In this document: piece by piece, positions 26,758-34,691 of the stretch | Numbering within the stretch: position 1 is the first letter of the stretch | How the letters are laid out: each line of letters starts with the position of its first letter | NCBI RefSeq assembly: GCF_000022565.1 | Contig: NC_012483.1 | Span: 2,976,001-3,040,000 of the forward strand | Reading direction: 5' to 3' | Length of the DNA stretch: 64,000 bases | Origin: Acidobacterium capsulatum ATCC 51196 | GTDB taxonomy: Bacteria > Acidobacteriota > Terriglobia > Terriglobales > Acidobacteriaceae | Position numbers and translations under genes: made by a program | The notes under the pieces: generated by a model | Databases searched by the model: none | Seen by the model: only the letters and a program-made list of their open reading frames with translations | Told to the model about the DNA's origin: nothing

Positions 26758-27501
26758 CTGAATCGCAAACACCGCATACACCGTCGCCGAATCCGTGATC
26801 CGCTCCGGCTCAATGCTCAGCGGTTTCACCGCCTCTTGCGGAGCGGCCGACTTCGCCATCATCATCGCGTGAAAAATCGGCGTCGGTGTGAGCGTGGGTC
26901 CGCGATTGCTCGCATACAGCAGCGGACCCAGCGTCACGCCCAGCCCCTCGGCCATCGTGGCCGCCATGCGCTTGTCGTTGGCCAGTGCCTTGGCTGCGGC
27001 CTTGGCCAGCAACGCCTCGTCATCGGCCACTGACCACTGAATATTCCCGCTATTGTTCGCCCCCGCCGTCACGGCCGCATGCAGCACGCGCGCCACCTCG
27101 CCCGCCTTCAGCCGCACCGCCCACGTCTGCTCCGCGTGGTATTTGCGCGCCTCGCGCTCGGCCGGAGTCAGGTTCTGGTTCTCATACGCCTGTGTCTCCA
27201 TAACCGACTCGCTCTGGCTCTCGATCTGGTCCTTCGCCACGCCGGCCTTGGCCAGCGCATCGGCAATCGCATTTGAGGTCTTCGAGGCCTCGGCATAAGC
27301 CGCCTCTGACGTGGGTCCATACACGCTGTAGCCAACGCTCAGCACCGCGCGATCCGCCGTCGCGGTTGCCGTCCCGTTACTGGTCACCGCCAGCGTGCGA
27401 TTCGCCTTGCTCACCTGAATCGTCTGCGCCCCTGCAGCCACCGCACCCGTCAGTAGCAGCGCCATTCCCCAACGAACCGTTTGCGAAACTCGCAAAGCCA
27501 T
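26755..27501 (-). CDS. Exported SIMPL-domain (DUF541) protein
   Basis: 248 residues from the ATG at 27499-27501; an AAGGAGAG ribosome site lies 6 bases upstream, which fixes this start against longer frames. The signal peptide (QTVRWGMALLLTGAVAAGAQ) is likely cleaved after AGAQ. The SIMPL domain is clear: NRTLAVTSNGTATATADRAVLSVGY, SNAIADALAKAGVAKDQIES and a C-terminal SATVYAVFAI strand. SIMPL proteins are periplasmic or exported proteins of poorly known role. The stop codon lies inside a dispersed repeat. Confidence 0.87.
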   Translation of the reverse strand: MALRVSQTVRWGMALLLTGAVAAGAQTIQVSKANRTLAVTSNGTATATADRAVLSVGYSVYGPTSEAAYAEASKTSNAIADALAKAGVAKDQIESQSESVMETQAYENQNLTPAEREARKYHAEQTWAVRLKAGEVARVLHAAVTAGANNSGNIQWSVADDEALLAKAAAKALANDKRMAATMAEGLGVTLGPLLYASNRGPTLTPTPIFHAMMMAKSAAPQEAVKPLSIEPERITDSATVYAVFAIQ

Positions 27502-27788
27502 ACCGTCTCTCCTTACCTCGATTGGAACTGTGGGTTCTGCCAGTTTGAGATGCGGCAAAGGCGTGCCTGGGTTTGGCCTGACTTATCATCCCGAACTCCG
27601 CCCCACCCACAATGCGTCATTCTGAGCGAATCGGGGTGGTGAAGCGAAGAATCCCGGCGATGCTCCGGTCGCTAAATGCCGTCCGGAGTTTCTCCCAATA
27701 TCCCCGCCACTCCTCTCCCAGCGTCCACAGCGAGAACGCCCCACAACTGCCAACTGCCAACTGAGGACTGACAACTGACAACTGACAA
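27502..27788. repeat. Intergenic repeat block ending in a heptamer array
   Basis: Contains CGTCATTCTGAGCG...GAAGCGAAGAATCCCGGCGATGC followed by a conserved stretch through TTTCTCCCA and GCCCCACAACTG. It ends in tandem heptamers TGACAAC or TGCCAAC (27742-27791). The array runs into the trpD stop codon. The same order recurs at 48170-48365. Confidence 0.75.
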
Positions 27789-28850
27789 CTACCCGATCGT
27801 CTTCCCAAAGGCCCGCAGCTTCTCCACCGTCTGCCGCGCCGCGCCCGACTCAATCGCAATCGCGCACCGCGCCACGCCTTCTCTGAAGCTTGTCGCAACT
27901 CCGCTCACCACCAGCGCCGCCGCGGCATTCAGCAGCACAATGTCGGTGCGCGGTCCCGTCTCGCCCTCTAAAATCTTCTCGATCAATGCCGCATTCGCCG
28001 CCACCGTTGCCGCGCCCTGCAGTTGATCGAGCGTGCAAAAAGGCAGGTCCGCCTCTGACGGATAAAACTCATGCCGCCGCAGCAGCCCGTCGCGCACCTC
28101 CACCATGTGCGACATGCCCGTCAGCGTCAGTTCATCGAGTCCGTCGCTGCCATGCACCACCATCGCGTGCCGCACGCCCAGCCTGGACAGCGCCTCGGCG
28201 GCCACCACCACCTTGTTCGCCGCATACACGCCCATCACCTGCGCCCGCGCTCCGGCAGGATTCGTCAGCGGCCCGGCCATATTGAAAATCGTGCGAAAGC
28301 CCAGCGCCCGCCGGATCGGCTGCACCCGCTTCAGCGCCGGATGCAGCGCCGGCGCATACAGAAACGCAAATCCCGTCGCCCGCAGGCACTCCACCGACTG
28401 CTCCGGCGTCAGCGCCACCGGAATCCCCATCGCCTCCAGCACATCCGCCGACCCGCACTTCGACGTCACCGCGCGATTGCCGTGCTTGGCCACCTTCGCG
28501 CCCGCCGCCGCCGCCACCAGCGCCGCGCCCGTCGAAATGTTGAACGTGCCATCCCCCGAGCCGCCCGTCCCGCAGGTGTCCACCAGCGCCGCGCGCTCCT
28601 CGTCGGTAAAGGGCAGCGGAACGGCATGCGCCCGCATCTCCTCGGCAAAGCCGGCCAGCTCCTCGGCCGTCTCGCCGCGCTGCGAAATCGCGGTCAGCAT
28701 GCGCGAAATGTCATCCGTGCTCGCCTCGCCCATGATCATCTCTCGCAGCGCTACACGGGCTTCCTCACGGGTCAGCGTCCCGATGTCTTCAACAACCTTC
28801 TGCACTAGCCGGGCAAACGGGCGGGGAGAGTCTTTCATGGCTGCAGACAT
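27789..28850 (-). CDS. trpD: Anthranilate phosphoribosyltransferase
   Basis: Second step of tryptophan synthesis (anthranilate plus PRPP). About 353 residues from the ATG at 28848-28850 (MSAAMKDS); the in-frame ATG at 28836-28838 is an equal alternative. Signatures: the PRPP loop VDTCGTGGSGDGTFNISTGAA, AKHGNRAVTSKCGSADVLEAMG, RTIFNMAGPLTNPAGA, and HGSDGLDELTLTG. No other trp biosynthesis gene is adjacent. The TAG stop is the first triplet of the TTGTCAG heptamer array. Confidence 0.95.
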   Translation of the reverse strand: MSAAMKDSPRPFARLVQKVVEDIGTLTREEARVALREMIMGEASTDDISRMLTAISQRGETAEELAGFAEEMRAHAVPLPFTDEERAALVDTCGTGGSGDGTFNISTGAALVAAAAGAKVAKHGNRAVTSKCGSADVLEAMGIPVALTPEQSVECLRATGFAFLYAPALHPALKRVQPIRRALGFRTIFNMAGPLTNPAGARAQVMGVYAANKVVVAAEALSRLGVRHAMVVHGSDGLDELTLTGMSHMVEVRDGLLRRHEFYPSEADLPFCTLDQLQGAATVAANAALIEKILEGETGPRTDIVLLNAAAALVVSGVATSFREGVARCAIAIESGAARQTVEKLRAFGKTIG

Positions 28851-28900
28851 GCTACTGCAACCCCCAGCGCATCCGCTCTGTAATTTGCGCCAACCCTCCC

Positions 28901-29055
28901 GGTGCCCCATTCAAGCGGCGTTGGCTTGAGTGGGGTTGCTTCTTTTGCCTCGCATGACACCTGTATCAGGGCACGGCTTCAGCCGTGCCGGTAAGCAGCC
29001 AATAGGGACTGGCTTCAGCCCCTGCATCCCACCCTACCCCTGTCATCCCGGCCAA
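28901..29055. repeat. Composite dispersed repeat at the left edge of the island
   Basis: GGTGCCCCATTCAAG...GGCTTGAGTGGGG hairpin, then TTGCTTCTTTTGCCTCGC, CAGGGCACGGCTTCAGCCGTGCCG, GGCTTCAGCCCCTGCATCCC and TGTCATCCCGGCCAA. Near-identical over about 150 bp to 54381-54540. The unit is cut off after GGCCAA, where the presumed island begins. Confidence 0.82.
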
Positions 29056-29111
29056 GTGAATGTGATTTTGTATCTCATTGCAAGAATGGGAGATAAATAA
29101 GGTATTTTGCG

Positions 29112-29130
29112 CTGTGCAGGAATTGTGCAG
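29112..29130. repeat. Candidate integrase-site direct repeat, left
   Basis: CTGTGCAGGAATTGTGCAG. It matches 47988-48006 at 17 of 19 positions, and the related CTGTGCAGATTCCGTGTAG at 47938-47956. Candidate arm- or core-type site of the degraded integrase. Confidence 0.5.
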
Positions 29131-29196
29131 GCATTTGTGCCCGCCTCTTCAAGTTGATAGTGCAACAAGGTGAGAAAAAGCTCAAAGAATTGGGGT

Positions 29197-29236
29197 AAAT
29201 GCACCTCCAGTGGCTTAAGCCACTGGAGGTGCATTT
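29197..29236. repeat. Perfect 40-bp palindrome
   Basis: Two 20-base arms meet at TTAA without any loop (29197-29216 and 29217-29236), with no mismatch. The left arm reads AAATGCACCTCCAGTGGCTT. It directly precedes the IS30-type transposase fragment. Confidence 0.9.
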
Positions 29237-29553
29237 TGGCGACATACCGACACCTGGGTCTCGATGACCGGGTACAAATTCAAGTCCTCACGAAACGAGG
29301 CATCTCGGATGCGGAGATTGCTCGGGAGTTGCAGGTTCATCGTTCTACCGTCGGTTGGGAGCGGCGACGAAACAAAGTGGGCAGCAAGTATTACCATCAT
29401 CAGGCGCAGGCCTGCGCGGATCGACGTCAACGAGAACGGCGTCAGCGTCCGTCGAAGCTGACGCCTGCGGTGGTCGCCTTCGTTGAAGAAAAGTCGTGTG
29501 TCGGAGATTGGGAAGAGCAGCAAGTTGCTTCTCTCCGATACCTATCGATGTAA
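29236..29553 (+). pseudogene. IS30-family transposase, N-terminal fragment
   Basis: About 105 residues similar to the N-terminus of IS30 transposases: TYRHLGLDDRVQIQVLTKRGISDAEIARELQVHRSTVGWERRRN is the helix-turn-helix region. KLTPAVVAFVEEK and GDWEEQQVA follow, where the family has DWSPEQIAG. The frame then leaves the family and stops; no DDE catalytic domain is found downstream up to 29745. The reading begins at or just inside the 40-bp palindrome, and the original start has been lost or is the TTG at 29236. A dead remnant. Confidence 0.7.
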
Positions 29554-29745
29554 GCAGCCCGCAGAGGACTTGAACCATAATCCGCTTTATTCAATGACTT
29601 ATAGCGCGCCAGCAAGACAGCTGAGTTAAGAAGGCATTATTGGGGGCGTTAGGCAAGATTTCTTCGCGCGCGGGAAGATGCTGTGTTTGTAACGGCAATA
29701 CGTGACAAGAGAAACTTTCTCCTCAATGGTGAGAGAGCAGGGCTA

Positions 29746-32664
29746 ATGTCGAGTCGTAGCTTCGCGAAGGTCAGAGTTGCGGGTTTGAATATACGGTTAT
29801 TCTTCAGAGCATGTGTTGTTGCGGGATATCTGCTATGCATTATGTATGTCGGCATAGCCGCAGGCGAGGTCCAGAGCCGGATTACTGGCACCGTCAATTC
29901 GAACCAGGCCGTATCGCTGCAGGGAAGTGCGTTCCCATCTGCACGCCCGCAGAATCGCGTCGGCCCGATGAGTGTAGACACGCAACTCACCGGCATCACT
30001 ATAGACTTCAAGCCCACAATAGCTCAGAAGGCAGAGCTCGACGCGCTACTGAAGGCGCAACAGACGCCTGGTTCGTCGTGGTATCACAAATGGCTTTCGC
30101 CCGCGGAGTATGCAAGCGAATTCGGTCTGAGCGACAACGATCTTTCGAAGATCGAACGTTGGTTGCAAGATCAGGGATTCACAATCGACCGCGTCGCAAA
30201 TAATCATAGCTACATCACCTTTTCCGGCACCGTTTCCCAGGTCAATTCAGCGTTTGCGACGGAGATGGATTACTACAAGATTGCAGATAAGACCCACTTT
30301 GCCAATGCAACCAATCTCTCCATCCCTTCCGCTCTTTCCGGTGTTGTGGAATCCGTGCGCAATCTTAACGACTTTCGGCCAAGACCGCATGTGCGTTTTC
30401 ATCTTTCACACACGGGCGCTGTGCGGCCCGGCTTTACGTCTTCTGAGTCGGGTAGTCATTATCTGCAACCCGGAGATGTTGCTACGATCTATGACATTAC
30501 GCCCGCATATGATGCCGGTTATACGGGTTCTGGCCAGTCCATCGCGGTCGTTGGCCAGTCGGAGATCGATGTCTCCGACATCGAGCATTTTCAGAGCGCG
30601 GCCGGGCTCACCGAAAAAGCACCTACCCTGGTTCTGGTTCCGGGTTCGGGAACGGCGGCATTTTCTTCCGACGATGAGGCGGAGTCTGATCTCGATCTGG
30701 AATACGCTGGGGGCATTGCCAAGGGAGCGGCTATTTACTTCGTTTACGTAGGAAATAACCAGAATTACAGCGTCTTTGACGCCCTGCAGTATGCCGTAGA
30801 TACAAAGATTGCTCCCATCATCAGCATGAGCTATGGTGCCTGCGAGATGGAGCTGAGCTCCGATGATTACTCCAGCCTCGAGTCCATTATGGAGGAAGCC
30901 GCAAGTCAGGGGCAAAGTGTGATTGTCGCGACAGGCGATGACGGCTCGACAGATTGCTATGGAGAAAGTGGGCTGAGTGAGACGAAACAGGAAGATCTCG
31001 CCGTCGACTATCCAGCCAGCAGCGCGTATGTGACCGGGGTGGGCGGCACGGAGTTTCCCGCAGCTGATATCGCTTCTTCAAACACCACCTACTGGGAATC
31101 TGCGTCGGGAAGCGACGTCATTACATCCGCGAAGTCATACATCCCCGAGGTAGCCTGGAATGACGATTCAACCTGTGCGGAATATGTTAGCGACGGCAGC
31201 TCTCCACTCTGCTCCGGCGGGGGTGGAGTAAGTACATTAACAGCTCGTCCAAGTTGGCAATCAGGTGTAACGGGGATTCCTTCAGGCGGTTATCGCCTAG
31301 TGCCGGATCTGTCGTTGAATGCGTCTCCGGTGAATGGGGGCTATCTCTATTGCACCAGCGACACCTCGGCCTGGAGCGAAGGACAACAGGCAAGTTGCAG
31401 CGACGGCTTTCGCGATTCTGCCACGCAGGACCTGACCGTTGCCGGTGGCACGAGTTTTGACGCGCCGATTTTTGCAGGCATGCTGGCAATTCTCAACCAG
31501 AAAGAGAACTCTACCGGTCAAGGGCTCATCAATTCAACGCTCTACCAACTTGCCTCGGATTCAAGCGCTTATGCCTCCGTGTTCCATGACATCACGAGCG
31601 GCGGTAATCAGTGCACGGCCGGATCCCAGTACTGCTCATCGACTGGCAAGTCTGAATATACGACCACAACTGGGTATGACGAGGCAACCGGTCTCGGGTC
31701 GGTGGACTTTTATAATCTACTCACTTCTTGGACGTCTGGCTCTTCTGCATCGCTGGAGGCCACCACGACGTCCCTCTCAGCTGCTACCGCAACTCCCTCT
31801 GCCGGTGCAAGCGACACGATTACTATCACCGTCGCCCCACAGTCGAGTTCGATCAGCAGCACACCGACCGGTACCGTGGCCGTCGTCGTAGACGGAACCA
31901 CGGAAACGTCTTCGCTGGCGCTGACTAATGGCTCGGCCACATACACGTTTAGCTCAACAACGTCTGGGTCACATGTGATTGAGGCAACCTATTCGGGCGA
32001 CTCGATTTTTGCTGGGTCCTCTGGTTCCATCACTGTCGATGTAGGCGGCGTGAATGGAAGCACATCCCCGGGAACTTTTACCGTATCGGCGTCGAATCTG
32101 ACCGTATCGCAAGGAAGTTCGGGCACATCGACCATCACGGTCACTTCACAAAATTCCTATTCGGGCACCGCGAGCTTCTCACTGTCGACAACCAGCGCTT
32201 CTTTGTTGGAGTACGGCTGTTATTCCATTCCTAACGTGACCGTCTCTGCGGATCAGACAGCGACCACAACACTGACCATCTATACCTCGGAGAATGACTG
32301 TAGTTCCAGCTCGATTCGAAAAATGCAGCGCCGGTCATTCCTCCGCGCATCGACTGTGTCGGCAACCACCTCGCAGCCAAACAAACCCGGCCGCGGCCCA
32401 TTTCCGGTTGCCTTTGCATGTATCGCTGGGGGAGTCCTATTTGTCCGTAAGCGCCGATTGAGAGCATTGCTATCGTGTTTACTCGTGGTTGGTGCCCTGT
32501 CATTGCCCATTGCGTGCGGCTCCCGGTCTGCCTCTTCCTCAAGTAGCTCCAGTTCCACGGCTGATGAAGTAGCCAAAGGGACATACACCATCACGCTCGA
32601 TGGTGTGGACATCGCTGATTCCAGCATCGCATCTTCTACAACTTTCGCTCTCACTGTGGACTGA
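29746..32664 (+). CDS. S53 family (sedolisin/kumamolisin-like) secreted peptidase
   Basis: About 972 residues from the ATG at 29746; an earlier ATG at 29683 is possible. Signal/anchor segment near the start (RACVVAGYLLCIMYVGIAAG). Pro-domain about 60-230 (SSWYHKWLSPAEYASEFG is the typical pro-kumamolisin motif). Catalytic domain: Glu and Asp in DDEAESDLDLEYAGG, the oxyanion region SMSYGACE and nucleophile Ser in GGTSFDAPIFAGM. The calcium-site-like GYDEATGLGSVDF follows. After that come Ig-like beta-sandwich repeats, two hydrophobic segments with a lipobox-like LPIACGS, a Ser run, and a last Ig-like strand set. An acid-active extracellular protease is expected. Lower GC than the chromosomal neighbours. 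Confidence 0.88.
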   Translation: MSSRSFAKVRVAGLNIRLFFRACVVAGYLLCIMYVGIAAGEVQSRITGTVNSNQAVSLQGSAFPSARPQNRVGPMSVDTQLTGITIDFKPTIAQKAELDALLKAQQTPGSSWYHKWLSPAEYASEFGLSDNDLSKIERWLQDQGFTIDRVANNHSYITFSGTVSQVNSAFATEMDYYKIADKTHFANATNLSIPSALSGVVESVRNLNDFRPRPHVRFHLSHTGAVRPGFTSSESGSHYLQPGDVATIYDITPAYDAGYTGSGQSIAVVGQSEIDVSDIEHFQSAAGLTEKAPTLVLVPGSGTAAFSSDDEAESDLDLEYAGGIAKGAAIYFVYVGNNQNYSVFDALQYAVDTKIAPIISMSYGACEMELSSDDYSSLESIMEEAASQGQSVIVATGDDGSTDCYGESGLSETKQEDLAVDYPASSAYVTGVGGTEFPAADIASSNTTYWESASGSDVITSAKSYIPEVAWNDDSTCAEYVSDGSSPLCSGGGGVSTLTARPSWQSGVTGIPSGGYRLVPDLSLNASPVNGGYLYCTSDTSAWSEGQQASCSDGFRDSATQDLTVAGGTSFDAPIFAGMLAILNQKENSTGQGLINSTLYQLASDSSAYASVFHDITSGGNQCTAGSQYCSSTGKSEYTTTTGYDEATGLGSVDFYNLLTSWTSGSSASLEATTTSLSAATATPSAGASDTITITVAPQSSSISSTPTGTVAVVVDGTTETSSLALTNGSATYTFSSTTSGSHVIEATYSGDSIFAGSSGSITVDVGGVNGSTSPGTFTVSASNLTVSQGSSGTSTITVTSQNSYSGTASFSLSTTSASLLEYGCYSIPNVTVSADQTATTTLTIYTSENDCSSSSIRKMQRRSFLRASTVSATTSQPNKPGRGPFPVAFACIAGGVLFVRKRRLRALLSCLLVVGALSLPIACGSRSASSSSSSSSTADEVAKGTYTITLDGVDIADSSIASSTTFALTVD

Positions 32665-32766
32665 AGGCATCGGCAACACGAAGATCGGAGGTGCTCAAGC
32701 TGGGGAGCACTCTCTGATGACGGGGGCGCGCCGGCAAACGTGGGATGCTGGCGCCTTTCCGGAGAG

Positions 32767-32797
32767 AACGGGGAGCGACCCCTTGCCGCTCCCCGTT
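32767..32797 (+). terminator. Hairpin after the S53 peptidase gene
   Basis: Arms AACGGGGAGCG and CGCTCCCCGTT (11 bp) around a 9-base loop, about 100 bases after the peptidase stop and 40 before the convergent secretin gene's end. It is followed by an AT-rich stretch rather than a pure T-run. Confidence 0.65.
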
Positions 32798-32835
32798 CAT
32801 AATATTCTAATCCGGGCAAATAAGTGGAGCTAGAG

Positions 32836-34677
32836 CTACTCCAATGGAATAACAGGTCCTGAGATACCTGGGTGTCCGAGACGAATGATATGGGGCGTCA
32901 CGAGAATGACCAGTTCTTGGTCACTGCTGCTGGTATCACGATTTGTCATATCGTGCAGGTCGGGGATCTCACTTAATCCGGGCATCCCAGTGAGATCAAG
33001 ATTGTTCTGTTTAGACATCGAACTGACGATGAGCGCACTGTAGCCCGCGTGGATAGACACCTCTCCGCTGTACTGACGGTTGGTCAGCACTGGTATATCG
33101 TCGAGCGTAGTTCCTGCGAGTCCAGATAGTTGCAACTTCATGTGTAGCGTGACGTTCTTATTGGCTTGAATCGAAGGTGTGACCTTGAGTGTCAATCCAA
33201 GATTGACGTATTGAAATTGCGGACTTGTGCCTGTGGACTCTCCCAGGTTCCCGAGATTTGAAAGCTTTCCGGTCATGATCGGGTAACGCTCGCCATCCAG
33301 AAATGTTGCCTCTTTCTGGTCTCGTACACTGAGTTGTACCTGGTCGAGCGATATGACATTAGAAGAGGTGAGCAACATGTTTGCGGCGGTCGTATTCCAC
33401 TCCGCTCCTGTCTCAGTAATTCCTCCGCCGAAGATTACAAATGGATTGTTGAAGTCGGTTCCAGAAATATCTCCCGCCGCAAGTAGAATTCCAATGATCG
33501 TCTCCCAGTCGCCGGCTTTAGCGAGACCGCTGGAAATGATCTCTTGTACAAGACTTGCATTCTCAGCCAGCACGCTGTCTGCCTCGGAATTCAAATTGAA
33601 CAGTGTGACCGAGTTCGGAAGAATCGCACCTGTGTCATTCTCACCCGTGCGATCTACCTCGTAGACATGAATGTCCAACCTGACTTCGCTTGTGTCATCC
33701 AGCAGTTCGCGGTAAAGATGATTCAAAGCCATTAGAGTTGCGCCAGGCGCGCGCAGCGTAATGACCTTCTGATCCGGACTCAGCACAGCGCGAGTCACGC
33801 CGCCTGAATTGCGGGCAATATTTTCCATCTCCTCCAGTTCGTTTCTATCCATGCCGGGGAAGGTAATGGTTTCCATGATCTGGGGGTCGTATTGCCTCAG
33901 ATTTTTCGTTGTATTCGCAACCACCAGAGCGCGGCGCACGCCCAAAGGTACAATTAAAACTCCGGTTGCCAGCCGAAGCGCCTTCTCCGCGCTCTTGAAA
34001 TCTAGAGAATCCACGTCAAAGAACACGGACTGATCGTCGATATCAGGACCGATCTCTGCCTGGATACCGTAGGCTTGCAGGACCTGACGTATCACCGAAG
34101 GCTTCGTTGCGTGCAGATGAAAACTACAGTCTGCCTTCAATGCCACAAGTTTAATGGGCGCATTCGCACGCGAGGAATGCTGTCTTACGATAACGGGACT
34201 GCTTTCTGCTTTTGTCTTTTTTTTGTGAGGATGCAGTGTTGCCATTGCACTATACGGATGAGGCAGGGAAGCGTAATGCAAAGCATCCAGAATTTGACCG
34301 CTATGGGCGGCAGTTCCGGGCTCCCTTGCGAATGGAGTCGCAGAAAACCTCAGTGCCATACGCGCCGCAAGTGAATAGCGAGGGTTCGACCTATCCAGTT
34401 TTTCAGCAAGAAGAAACTCTTTCTCCGCAACTTTCATCCGATGCCGTTGAAAAGCACGCACCCCCTCCAGGTAGTGTTTCTCTGCTCTCATTTGATTTTG
34501 TCTTGATGTATGACGTGCCCCGGTCTGGTGCGTCTCATCTAGAGAAGCGATCTTTTGGTTCGCCATGAAGGCAGGGCCTGGTTCAACAAGTGGCTTTCCT
34601 ACCCAGGCCGCTGCATTGCAGGTTGGCATCGTCAGGGCCGCTATGAGAACGGCTGACGCTCGCGCTCTAAGCATCAT
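32836..34677 (-). CDS. Secretin-type outer-membrane protein (short)
   Basis: 613 residues. N-terminal signal-like segment (AVLIAALTMPTCNAAA), then a TPR-like stretch (HYLEGVRAFQRHRMKVAEKEFLLAEKLD). A secretin-like N-domain follows (SVIRQVLQAYGIQAEIGPDIDDQSVFFDVD), then the secretin core (FLDGERYPIMTGKLSNLG, FQYVNLGLTLKVTPSI, DQELVILVTPHIIR). Secretins form multimeric outer-membrane pores for type II/III secretion or pili. The core is somewhat degenerate, and GG-containing gate motifs are hard to place. It starts 14 bases after the upstream secretin's stop, with an AGGTG ribosome site. No secretion ATPase or inner-membrane gene is nearby. Confidence 0.8.
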   Translation of the reverse strand: MMLRARASAVLIAALTMPTCNAAAWVGKPLVEPGPAFMANQKIASLDETHQTGARHTSRQNQMRAEKHYLEGVRAFQRHRMKVAEKEFLLAEKLDRSNPRYSLAARMALRFSATPFAREPGTAAHSGQILDALHYASLPHPYSAMATLHPHKKKTKAESSPVIVRQHSSRANAPIKLVALKADCSFHLHATKPSVIRQVLQAYGIQAEIGPDIDDQSVFFDVDSLDFKSAEKALRLATGVLIVPLGVRRALVVANTTKNLRQYDPQIMETITFPGMDRNELEEMENIARNSGGVTRAVLSPDQKVITLRAPGATLMALNHLYRELLDDTSEVRLDIHVYEVDRTGENDTGAILPNSVTLFNLNSEADSVLAENASLVQEIISSGLAKAGDWETIIGILLAAGDISGTDFNNPFVIFGGGITETGAEWNTTAANMLLTSSNVISLDQVQLSVRDQKEATFLDGERYPIMTGKLSNLGNLGESTGTSPQFQYVNLGLTLKVTPSIQANKNVTLHMKLQLSGLAGTTLDDIPVLTNRQYSGEVSIHAGYSALIVSSMSKQNNLDLTGMPGLSEIPDLHDMTNRDTSSSDQELVILVTPHIIRLGHPGISGPVIPLE

Positions 34678-34691
34678 TCAGCACCTGTCAA

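Noticed and set aside
29041-29055. tRNA gene as island target
   Set aside because: No cloverleaf-like sequence can be seen at either end; the ends lie in a dispersed repeat.
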